A DNA stretch of 64,000 nt from Polytrichum commune (taxonomy: Eukaryota; Streptophyta; Polytrichopsida; Polytrichales; Polytrichaceae). Each line of letters begins with the position of its first letter. Position 1 is the first letter of the stretch. Below the pieces are notes generated by a model. The model searched no databases and was not told where the DNA came from. It was given only the letters and a program-made list of their open reading frames with translations. The position numbers were made by a program, and so were the translations under genes. Below are positions 11,105 through 19,156 of the stretch, in pieces. The DNA is taken from the NCBI GenBank assembly GCA_950295325.1, contig OX485807.1:29733666-29797665 (forward strand). Direction: 5' to 3'.

Positions 11105-14100
11105 ATGGTTACAACGAGGAGCCAACATTATCGTTCGCCGTCTCCAGCATCATCACAAGGTCGATCCTCAGACCTTTTGGACAGTGAACCAGTAGTAGCA
11201 CCCGACGAGGCTTTTAAGCCTACTTCGGCGTGGGGGACTGCCACTCGTTCTTACATCCATTGGGTGGGATCCTTCGACGAGATGGAGGAGGAGTCAAGAG
11301 GCGGCATTCGAGACCGATTTTCTGGTCGAGCAGGGACCATTTCCTTGCAAGATTGGAAAATCCGGTTCAGGACATGGATGAGGGAGAAACGTCAACGCAA
11401 TACCAACTTCAACGATTGGTATGCGTTCGAGCTTCTACCACAACATTTAGAGCACGAAGCTCTCCAGACCTATGAGCAATGGACGGATGCTCATTGGATG
11501 GAGCTGCGCCAAGTGGAGTGGTACTGGGAGACTCGGGTTGAGTTGGTATCCGCATTGAAGGAAGGCGCAGCTTCCAGTTTGATGGCCGTTCCGGAGGTTA
11601 AGACGGAGGTACAGGAGGGAGTATACGAGGTGGATGTGGAGGGAGCTTTTCCCATCAATCCCACGGCTCAGGGCCAAGCTCCCGCAGCAGCGAGTACCTC
11701 GAGCCCCATTCTTCCACTGTCACGTTATGCCCAGGCTACCCAGGCGGCATTAGCTTCTTTAGGAGCTCCGCCGGGTTTTGATCCTCTACAGGAATTCCAA
11801 CTCCATTTGGAGGCGGAATATGGAGGCTTCCGCCGCGATCAAATGCAGCGTATCCAGGACTTTCGACGGGAGAAAGATGACACACCTCGTACCATGTACA
11901 CGAGGTTGGCGAGGTTTGCCAGAGAATCTGGAGGTGTTTTCGCCGAAAGCCAGTTGGTAAAGGTGTTTTTGTCAAAGCTTGACAAACGCCTCATTGACTT
12001 AGCTTTACCCAGGATCATCATGGATCATGGTGGCCGAGCGACACTTGCGGAAGCTTTCGCCATTGTTGAGCAGTGTGATCGTGCCTTGTGTCAGCACGAC
12101 GCCACTGACTTGGTGTCCATGCTAGTGGATTCTAGCAAATCCCGGAAGGTTCCGGTTGCGGCTGCGGGGTTGGCGGAGGCAGAGGTGGACAAGATCTTGC
12201 ATTGTTGGTCTTGTGGACAGGCGGGCCATGCTAAGAAGGATTGTCCTTCGAAGCATAGGCAAGCCCAGACCGCCACTACTCCGAAGCGGAAACCATTTGT
12301 TCCCGCTAAGGGCTCGACGAAGGGGACGGGTAATCAGTTACCCAAACAATTGAAGTGTTCTCATTGTGGGCGAAACAATCACGCGGTGGAGAACTGCTTC
12401 GCTCTCCATCCTGAGAAACGTCCTTCTTCCGACCGGGAGAAGACGTTGGAGGCGAAGATTGGAGCCATGGAGGAGAGGTTCAAAAGCTTGGCTTCATCCG
12501 GCCAAATTTTGGCCTCACCGTCTTCCTCCGCAGCTCAGGCTAGTTCTTCCACTCCGGATTACTATATGTTCGGAGCCTTGGGCGAGGTGGTGAGTTCTGC
12601 AGCTGTGACACGTGCTCAAACCGTGTCACGAGCCACGCCTTCGACCACAAGAGAGTCTGTGGACAGCTTACGAGCTCGGCACAATGGTCCCGCGGATCAG
12701 ATTGGTCAGGCACGCCTTCCATTGTCTTTTGGATTGGCTGATGCTGCCCAATCTGTCAGTGGTCGCAATTCGAGCTTGGAGGCTTCGAGTCCGTCGACCG
12801 ACGTGCTGCACACTTTGGCATCCAAAGTGTTGCACACGCCTTTGTTCACAGCAATGGATTGGTCGTCATCCGATATCCAACCAGCTAAGGTTTTTTACGT
12901 AGCAGGTAGGATATTGGAGGGGAAGGCAACCCCGTCTTCTCTTACTGTGGCTCAAGCAACCGCAGACCTTCCTACCACGGAGGATCCTGAGGAAGCCGCC
13001 AAACGGCGAGCGAGGCTTGCGGAGGAGGCCATTGCGTCTTTTGACGCACACACCTTGGATGGCCAGGAGCCAACCACATCTTATCATTCACCAGCCTCTG
13101 CAGGCGCAGCTTATCTATCCGATGTAGCTGCTCGACCTGCTCGCGAGCGTCGAGGCATTCGACCTGGCGTTGTACGGATGGTGAATGATACCGGCATTTT
13201 GGTGGTCAGTCGTACTGGGAGCAATGCTACCCGGGTTGCTCCCCGTTGTGTGATGATGGATTCAGGGGCACAACCGGTTATGCTCGGCAAGAGGCTTGCC
13301 CAAGAGTTGGGGTTGAAGGCCGAGGATTTGGCTCCCTGTCCATTCACCATTGTCACATCCATTGGTCACGTGGAGCGGGCCATGGGTTATACTCGGGAGC
13401 CATTAGATCTTAGCTTCCGAGTGAAGCCTGGAGATTCACCCGCACCTCTTCTTCTTAGGTGTGCGGTGACGGATGCGACCAACTATGACATTTTAGTTGG
13501 TCAGCAAGCACTTTACCCTCTTGGTTTTGGTTTGGACAACTGGACTGAGGAGGCGTGGATCCGACCAGGTTGGTCGGCTGGGGATGGCCGCAGAGAACTT
13601 ATTCCCGTGGCTTTTGCGGCGGCCGCGACCATAGCACCATTATCTATGGTTTTTGGATGTGGTGCTATGGTGGACACATTGCCTTATGGTTCTGCATTGT
13701 TGGAGGAGTCATTGGCATTCATGGGGAGTACAAACGATCAACGGGATATGGCACCTAAGGGTGCACTGGTGCGCCATCCCAAGGATCCCCTTCCTCCTTG
13801 GCGTGATTCCGCCGAGCTATTTCGGAAGTGCGAGGATATTATTCACTCTCTCACTCCTAGGACACCGGTCATACCCGGTGTCCTCTCGGCATTGGCACAT
13901 CCCATTTTATGGCAGCCGCCAGACACGGGAATTACTTTGGTGGAACTGTTTGGAGGCATCGGCACAGGCTTAGCGGCCGTATTGGAGGCTGGCCTCACGG
14001 TTAGACGGTATGTCTATGTGGACAACTCTCAAGTGTCCACCCGTGTGGCTCGTCACCATCTTCACCAATTGATGGTATTGTACCCCCAACAGTTACCTCC

Positions 14101-15187
14101 AACTGCCATTCGTGGGTGTTTTTCACGTCTCCCTCGTGATGTCACACTCATCAGTGAGGCCGATTTACGACATTTAGGTCCGGTGGATATGGTGATTGCG
14201 GGATGGCCATGCCAGGGCCATTCACGTGCTGGAGCTGGCCAAGGTCTAGGGGATCCCAGGTCTAATTTGTTTTGGGACCTCATCCGCCTCATGCAGTGGT
14301 GGTTTTCCCACCAACATACTCCTTCAGGGTATATATTCGAGAATGTACCATTGTTGGGCGACTCCCGGGATAAGGTGTTGGAAGGTGATCATTATGTTCG
14401 TCAACACCTTGGAGATCCCATTTTTGTGGATGCCGCGAGCATTGGTTCTTATGCCCACCGGCCTCGGTGGATTTGGACCAACCTCGCACCGTCATCTACT
14501 TTAGCTGCAGCATTTTCTGCAGTACCTCTACCTTTGGATCAGAAGGTGGATGACATCTTGGATGCAAACCGGACCTCTTTGCCGGTTGTTCGAGATGATT
14601 TACCCCCGTTGGCATTGGTCAACAAAGTGGGGACACCACGGAAAGCATTTCCTACCTTTATGACGTTTCCACAGTCATTCGCCTTCCGCGATCGGGGGCC
14701 GGGTATGGTGTGGGATGTTCACACCAAAACCCACACCGAACCATTGGCTGACGAACGGGAACGTGCCATGGGATTCCGCACTGGCACCACCGCAGCTCCC
14801 GGCCTTTCTGAGGGCCAGCGACGATTCGTGTTGGGCCAAGCTATGGATCTTCATACTATGGTGTGGACTGTTGCTTTATGCCTTTCATTGCAAAGGCATC
14901 GTGGTGACCAGTGCTTGTCTCTGGGGGCAGAGGACTCTGGTCAGGGGGCACAGTGGTCCACACCCATGGAGGAGGGAATTCACGCCATGGTTGGAGAAGC
15001 CGAACGAATTTTTCAATTCGAGCAGTATGTGATGGAGGAGCTTCGAGCTCAACATTTTTACACTGCTTCGGTTTCTTCGCCTCCGGTGGTGGCTTCATCA
15101 TCACATATTGGTGGTGATGAAGAAATGTCAGACTCTAGTACTAGCACCGAGACTGGGGGCATGGTTAATGCCCCCTCCTCTCATTAG
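11105..15187 (+). CDS. Retrotransposon ORF1: Gag, CCHC knuckles, protease, cytosine methyltransferase
   Basis: 1360 residues. Gag-like helical region at about 60-340. Two zinc knuckles: CWSCGQAGHAKKDC (from about 367) and CSHCGRNNHAVENC (about 418). The aspartic protease has MMDSGAQP with the catalytic Asp near 719. Residues about 940-1260 form a C5 DNA methyltransferase: motif I LFGGIGTGLAAVLEAG (about 946-961), motif II-like YVYVDNS, motif IV AGWPCQGHSRAG with catalytic Cys1036, motif VI FENV with Glu1079, motif VIII HRPRW (about 1117-1121), and motif X-like VLGQAMDLHTMVW (about 1241). The target-recognition part is short. The GIGTGL phrase and the motif X tail look DNMT3/DRM-like. Known function of the family: transfers methyl from S-adenosylmethionine to carbon 5 of cytosine. 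All key residues are present, so activity is plausible. It ends at a UAG that is probably leaky; the methyltransferase would be made at Gag abundance. Confidence 0.93.
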   Translation: MVTTRSQHYRSPSPASSQGRSSDLLDSEPVVAPDEAFKPTSAWGTATRSYIHWVGSFDEMEEESRGGIRDRFSGRAGTISLQDWKIRFRTWMREKRQRNTNFNDWYAFELLPQHLEHEALQTYEQWTDAHWMELRQVEWYWETRVELVSALKEGAASSLMAVPEVKTEVQEGVYEVDVEGAFPINPTAQGQAPAAASTSSPILPLSRYAQATQAALASLGAPPGFDPLQEFQLHLEAEYGGFRRDQMQRIQDFRREKDDTPRTMYTRLARFARESGGVFAESQLVKVFLSKLDKRLIDLALPRIIMDHGGRATLAEAFAIVEQCDRALCQHDATDLVSMLVDSSKSRKVPVAAAGLAEAEVDKILHCWSCGQAGHAKKDCPSKHRQAQTATTPKRKPFVPAKGSTKGTGNQLPKQLKCSHCGRNNHAVENCFALHPEKRPSSDREKTLEAKIGAMEERFKSLASSGQILASPSSSAAQASSSTPDYYMFGALGEVVSSAAVTRAQTVSRATPSTTRESVDSLRARHNGPADQIGQARLPLSFGLADAAQSVSGRNSSLEASSPSTDVLHTLASKVLHTPLFTAMDWSSSDIQPAKVFYVAGRILEGKATPSSLTVAQATADLPTTEDPEEAAKRRARLAEEAIASFDAHTLDGQEPTTSYHSPASAGAAYLSDVAARPARERRGIRPGVVRMVNDTGILVVSRTGSNATRVAPRCVMMDSGAQPVMLGKRLAQELGLKAEDLAPCPFTIVTSIGHVERAMGYTREPLDLSFRVKPGDSPAPLLLRCAVTDATNYDILVGQQALYPLGFGLDNWTEEAWIRPGWSAGDGRRELIPVAFAAAATIAPLSMVFGCGAMVDTLPYGSALLEESLAFMGSTNDQRDMAPKGALVRHPKDPLPPWRDSAELFRKCEDIIHSLTPRTPVIPGVLSALAHPILWQPPDTGITLVELFGGIGTGLAAVLEAGLTVRRYVYVDNSQVSTRVARHHLHQLMVLYPQQLPPTAIRGCFSRLPRDVTLISEADLRHLGPVDMVIAGWPCQGHSRAGAGQGLGDPRSNLFWDLIRLMQWWFSHQHTPSGYIFENVPLLGDSRDKVLEGDHYVRQHLGDPIFVDAASIGSYAHRPRWIWTNLAPSSTLAAAFSAVPLPLDQKVDDILDANRTSLPVVRDDLPPLALVNKVGTPRKAFPTFMTFPQSFAFRDRGPGMVWDVHTKTHTEPLADERERAMGFRTGTTAAPGLSEGQRRFVLGQAMDLHTMVWTVALCLSLQRHRGDQCLSLGAEDSGQGAQWSTPMEEGIHAMVGEAERIFQFEQYVMEELRAQHFYTASVSSPPVVASSSHIGGDEEMSDSSTSTETGGMVNAPSSH

Positions 15188-15193
15188 CAATTA
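15185..15193 (+). promoter_or_regulatory. Leaky stop UAG CAA UUA (readthrough signal)
   Basis: ORF1 ends in TAG, followed directly by CAA TTA, and the frame then stays open for over 1000 codons into reverse transcriptase. UAG-CAR-YYA is the type I readthrough context known from tobacco mosaic virus replicase. There is no ATG near the start of ORF2, which supports suppression of the stop rather than fresh initiation. Confidence 0.85.
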
Positions 15194-18100
15194 GAGTCTG
15201 TGCCAGCATCAGGTGGTTCTCCTTTGGTGGAGAGGGAGACTACAGAGTTTGATGATTGGCCACTTGAATTAGGCCCTCGTCTCACTGGTGCTGAGGCACG
15301 GAAGGTACGAGCATTTATTCGCTCGTACCGTAGATGTTTTGCTTTTAGCCTTCAAGATCTTGAAGGTTATAAAGGAAAACCCATCCACATACAGTTGGAG
15401 GACGACCATCCCATTTTTCGGAGACCTTACAGGCTCAGTGTTTCCGAGCGGATTGGCGTTCAGGCTCGTTGCCGAGAGCTCTTGGCAGCAGGGCTAATCG
15501 AACTTTCCAACGGGGAGTATGCTTGTGCTACGGTTATGCCATCGAAGAAGGATATCTTTGGCAATTGGACGGAGAAGCGGATGTGTGGGGATTACCGTCC
15601 AGTTAATCGGAAGACCAAGTCGGATCGGTATCCCATGCCGATCCCGGAGGAGTTGTTCGATGCCATCGGATTTTCTCGGGTCTTTAGCACCTTGGACTTG
15701 AGATCCGGATATCACCAACTTCCATTACTTACGGGAGATCGGGTGAAGACCGCATTTTGGGGAGTTGATCAAGATGGGAAAGATCAACTTTATCATTGGA
15801 AGTTTCTTCCATTTGGCCTGAAGAATGCACCCGCTGAGTTTCAGCGGGTGATGGATCAAGTTCTCTCTGGCTTGCCCTTTGCTCGGTGTTACATAGACGA
15901 TGTGATCATCTTCAGCACAACACCACAGGAGCATGTGAGGCATCTGCAATCCGTTTTTGAACGGTTGCAGCGGTGGGGATTGCGCTTGCACCACGGAAAA
16001 TGCAAGTTTTTCCATGACCGGTTGGCATATTTGGGGCATATGATTGTTCCAGGAGGTCTTGGGGTACAACAAGCTAAGGTGGACGCATTGCAGAAGATTC
16101 CGGCACCGGTAGATGTGCCGAGACTTCGTGCTTTCTTAGGCTTGGCGAATTACTATCGGCGATTCGTCAAGAACTTTAGCTTGATTGCCAAGCCGCTCAC
16201 CATTCTCACGAGCAAGGACCAACCTTGGACTTGGGGTCGTGAGCAACAACAGGCATTTGAGACATTGAAGCAGAAACTGGGTACGGCTCCAGTGCTTCGA
16301 CGTCCAGATGTCTCCAAATCTTTCCAGTTGCATACAGACTGGAGCTCATTGGGTTTGGGAGCAGTTCTTACTCAGAAAGATGACGTTGGCCGGGAGTATG
16401 TTGTTGCTTACGCGTCGCGAAGCAACAACACGGCGGAGGCCAATTATTCGTCCTATGAGGGAGAAGCATTGGCGGCGGTATGGGCTATTGCCCATTTTCG
16501 GCCGTATCTTTATGGTCAGCACTTTACTTTGGTGACTGACCATCAGCCGTTACGGTGGCTCATGGAGTCGGATAAGCTTACTGGCAAGCTTGCCAGGTGG
16601 GCTTTGTTGCTCCAGGAGTATGACTTTGAGGTGGTACACCGTGCTGGGATTACCAACATGGATGCAGATGGACTCTCACGCAATCCAAGTCCTTCGGATG
16701 AGGACTTGACCGGGGCCAGGTGGCATGGAGATTGTGATCGAGAGGCGGTTCCAGGTTGGCACGCGGCTGCCTACCTCACTTTATTTGCTGGTGCATCTGT
16801 TGAGATTCCGATACAAGGCTCGGATGATGAGACTGATCGGCCTCAAGCTATTGCGGATATATGGGAGGATCTTCCCGTATTGCATAAGCTTCAACAAGGT
16901 ACCTTTCCTTTGTCTATTTCGGCAATGAAAAGGGATAGGATTGGACATCGAATAACAAGGTTCCGTTGGGAAAACGGTTTGTTATTCCGATTGTGGCCGG
17001 ATGGGACAAGGCGTATTGTTCCTAGGCCGGATCAGAGGGCCTCCTTGGTGCGACAAGTGCACGAGGAACTTGGCCATTTTGGCATACGCAGGACACATTC
17101 GATGTTGCGTGGCCAATATTGGTGGACTGGCATGTATCAGCAGGTGGCTGCATATGTCGGGAGGTGTGAAGTTTGTGACCGGGTCAGGTCTAGCTTTAAC
17201 ACCTTATCACCTCAGTTACAGCCCTTACCTATCATGGGATTAGGCTACCGTTGGTCGCTGGACTTTGCAGGGCTGTTGGTGGTTACACCACGTGGAGCAA
17301 AGTACGTTTTGGTGCTGGTCGAGCATTTTAGCAAATGGATTGAGCTTGTTGCTCTACCCCAGAACTCTGCAGAGTTGGCCGCGGCCGCCTTTTTGGATCG
17401 TATGTTAGCACGTTTTGGAGCACCAGCTGAGGTGTTGACGGACCAAGGGAGGGAGTTCCTTGGTGTTTTTGAGGAGTTGTGCACTAAGGCTCTCATAGAT
17501 CACCGCACCACCTCTCGGGATCATCCGGAGGCAGATGGCTTGGCTGAACGGGTTGTTCAGACCACCAAGCGTGGCTTGAGGAAGTATGGATTACTTCGGG
17601 GAAGCCACCGAGATTGGGACCTTATGTTGCCATGGATTGCTATGGGCTATCGATTTAGTAGGCAGGCCTCTTTAGCATCCTACAGCCCGTATCAATTATT
17701 GTATGGACGTGAGCCTATACTCCCGAGTTCTATTCGGGAAAAACTAGCTCCTGTTGTGAACTTGGATGACCCAGACCTTTGGGCAGAGTGTTTGCAGGAG
17801 CGGGCTCAATTCTTCCAGAGGGCCATGCCTATGGCCATAGAGAATTTGTCCATTGCTCAGCACCGTGACACATTGCGTTATGCACGCATTCGTAGTGGTG
17901 CTTACCGGCCTCAGTTGCAGAGATTTCGGCAAGGGGATTATGTTTATCTTCAACGTGAGGCGCCTACGACATTGGATGTCAGGGCGGGGCGCACTATCCT
18001 TCGGGTGAAGGAGGTGTTGCCAAGTGGTTTGGAAGGCAAGGATGGTAGGGAATGTCGCGAGCATTCCAAAAACTGTGCCCCATGTCATCTACCTATTGAG

Positions 18101-18325
18101 GGTACAGTTCATCCTGAACTGGCCGTCGTACCAGAGGGTCTTCCATGTTTTGTGTGTGAAGACAAGAAGGGAGCGGCTACTATGCTCTTGTGTGATCAGT
18201 GTCAACGCGGTTGGTACATGGCATGCTTGCGGCCACCCTTGACTTCTCTACCATCTGGACAGTGGAGTTGTCCTCGCTGTCGAGCATCTTCGGTACTTGG
18301 TGCTTCCACCAATCGTACTCAATGA
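15188..18325 (+). CDS. Retrotransposon ORF2: RT, RNase H, integrase, PHD finger
   Basis: In phase with ORF1 after the UAG. Residues counted from the GTG at 15200: reverse transcriptase with LDLRSGYHQL, FGLKNAPAEFQ and catalytic YIDD (231-234); RNase H starting at HTDWSSLGLGAVL (about 378) with TDHQPLRWL; integrase zinc region (HEELGHFGIRR … CEVC, about 619-660); catalytic triad Asp688, Asp748, Glu783 (34 residues between the last two, one fewer than the usual 35). A basic linker follows, then a PHD-type zinc finger at 983-1027 (CFVC…LLCDQCQRGW…CLRPPL…WSCPRC). The usual zinc-binding His of the C4HC3 pattern is Tyr1006 (TAC for CAC). Chromoviruses carry a chromodomain at this place. Integrase copies the element into DNA; the PHD finger may read histone tails and steer it (inference). 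No internal stop or shift. Confidence 0.93.
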   Translation, partial: QLESVPASGGSPLVERETTEFDDWPLELGPRLTGAEARKVRAFIRSYRRCFAFSLQDLEGYKGKPIHIQLEDDHPIFRRPYRLSVSERIGVQARCRELLAAGLIELSNGEYACATVMPSKKDIFGNWTEKRMCGDYRPVNRKTKSDRYPMPIPEELFDAIGFSRVFSTLDLRSGYHQLPLLTGDRVKTAFWGVDQDGKDQLYHWKFLPFGLKNAPAEFQRVMDQVLSGLPFARCYIDDVIIFSTTPQEHVRHLQSVFERLQRWGLRLHHGKCKFFHDRLAYLGHMIVPGGLGVQQAKVDALQKIPAPVDVPRLRAFLGLANYYRRFVKNFSLIAKPLTILTSKDQPWTWGREQQQAFETLKQKLGTAPVLRRPDVSKSFQLHTDWSSLGLGAVLTQKDDVGREYVVAYASRSNNTAEANYSSYEGEALAAVWAIAHFRPYLYGQHFTLVTDHQPLRWLMESDKLTGKLARWALLLQEYDFEVVHRAGITNMDADGLSRNPSPSDEDLTGARWHGDCDREAVPGWHAAAYLTLFAGASVEIPIQGSDDETDRPQAIADIWEDLPVLHKLQQGTFPLSISAMKRDRIGHRITRFRWENGLLFRLWPDGTRRIVPRPDQRASLVRQVHEELGHFGIRRTHSMLRGQYWWTGMYQQVAAYVGRCEVCDRVRSSFNTLSPQLQPLPIMGLGYRWSLDFAGLLVVTPRGAKYVLVLVEHFSKWIELVALPQNSAELAAAAFLDRMLARFGAPAEVLTDQGREFLGVFEELCTKALIDHRTTSRDHPEADGLAERVVQTTKRGLRKYGLLRGSHRDWDLMLPWIAMGYRFSRQASLASYSPYQLLYGREPILPSSIREKLAPVVNLDDPDLWAECLQERAQFFQRAMPMAIENLSIAQHRDTLRYARIRSGAYRPQLQRFRQGDYVYLQREAPTTLDVRAGRTILRVKEVLPSGLEGKDGRECREHSKNCAPCHLPIEGTVHPELAVVPEGLPCFVCEDKKGAATMLLCDQCQRGWYMACLRPPLTSLPSGQWSCPRCRASSVLGASTNRTQ

Positions 18326-18596
18326 TCCTGTGTGGTTTTCATCATCTTGTGCTTGTCCAAATGGAAAATGAAGAGTTATGGCTTAGAGACGCAACCAACG
18401 TGAGGCGGTGGATTTAATTCTTTGGGATCTGATGGCCAAACATCAGAGGCGATTAAGGATGGGGCTCACCTTGCACCCAGCCTACAGTTCCTTGGAATAA
18501 CGTTTACCACACTAGTTAGTTGCGGAGCAATCTTTCATGATCCATGCCCTTTAGATTGGCATTGGTCCTAGCTGCTTGGCGGGACTCCATAGTCAG
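18326..18596 (+). other. Retrotransposon 3' non-coding stretch
   Basis: About 270 bases between the ORF2 stop and the polypurine tract. No open frame or repeat of note. Confidence 0.7.
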
Positions 18597-18609
18597 CTGA
18601 GGGGGGGCA
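18597..18609 (+). promoter_or_regulatory. Polypurine tract
   Basis: CTGAGGGGGGGCA directly before TGTCGAGG, the plus-strand priming site expected just before a 3' LTR. Its position says the 3' terminal repeat begins at 18610. Confidence 0.8.
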
Positions 18610-18715
18610 TGTCGAGGTGTGTTGTCTATGTGTGACTTTGCTATGTTTTAGTTTTGTTTGTTAGTGGTGGTTGGTACTCGAGCTGCAGTGACACACGATC
18701 GTTATTTACACGACA
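18610..18715 (+). repeat. Terminal repeat L, first copy
   Basis: 106 bases beginning TGTCGAGG and ending ACACGACA, so the outer five bases are inverted (TGTCG/CGACA). It recurs at 19051-19156 with two visible substitutions. It starts directly after the polypurine tract. Confidence 0.9.
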
Positions 18716-18717
18716 GC

Positions 18718-19050
18718 TGTCACGGTATGCGGCATCGAAGGCCGCACCGTATCCGTTGGGTTTCATCCATCTAGATTTGGATTGATGAATCTAGATGTGG
18801 AGAGGAAGGCTCCTAAGTGAGGAGCCTCCTCCTTGGCTTGGCATTCTTGCCAAGTCAAGTCTTGTGAATTAGTGTGTGGAGAGAGCTTGTGTGAGGTGTA
18901 GATTGCATGATTTTGCAATAAATCTTGAGTTCTTCTTCCCCTACTTACACTCTTGGATTCTCCCTTGGTGGAGTGAGAGATAGCTTGACTAATTGGTGTG
19001 CATTTGAAGAGATTTAGAGCTATTGTGAGTGTTCTACTCTCTTCCTTCTC
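18718..19050 (+). repeat. Repeat X, right copy
   Basis: Copy of the element's left end (8827-9159), 333 bases in both places, lying between the two 106-base L repeats. Joined to the first L copy by 'gc'. The shared sequence extends one base further left in both places (CTGTCACGG). Confidence 0.92.
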
Positions 19051-19156
19051 TGTCGAGGTGTGTTGTTTATGTGTGACTTTGCTATGTTTTAGTTTTGTTT
19101 GTTAGTGGTGGTTGGTACTCGAGCTACAGTGACACACGATCGTTATTTACACGACA
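19051..19156 (+). repeat. Terminal repeat L, second copy, at the right junction
   Basis: Second 106-base copy of L. Its last bases ACACGACA abut host sequence TGTCGGAGG, so this is the true right boundary of the insertion. No copy of L is present at the left end of the element. Confidence 0.9.

Larger units (their letters stand above)
8827..19156 (+). mobile_element. Ty3/gypsy-type LTR retrotransposon with DNA methyltransferase and PHD finger
   Basis: An element of about 10.3 kb inserted in the transposase gene. From left to right it has: a 333-base end repeat (8827-9159), a long leader with low-complexity DNA, a candidate primer binding site (11074-11093), ORF1 (11105-15187), an in-phase leaky stop, ORF2 to 18325, a polypurine tract (18597-18609), then the right end, made of a 106-base repeat, a copy of the 333-base repeat and a second 106-base repeat. 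RT before integrase places it in the Ty3/gypsy group. The reading frames are uninterrupted apart from the UAG. The 333-base copies differ at two positions that I could see, so insertion is recent. Confidence 0.93.

Noticed and set aside
15200-15202. GTG as the start of a separate ORF2
   Set aside because: A eukaryotic RNA would not normally start there; the frame is continuous with ORF1 through a leaky UAG, which explains it better.
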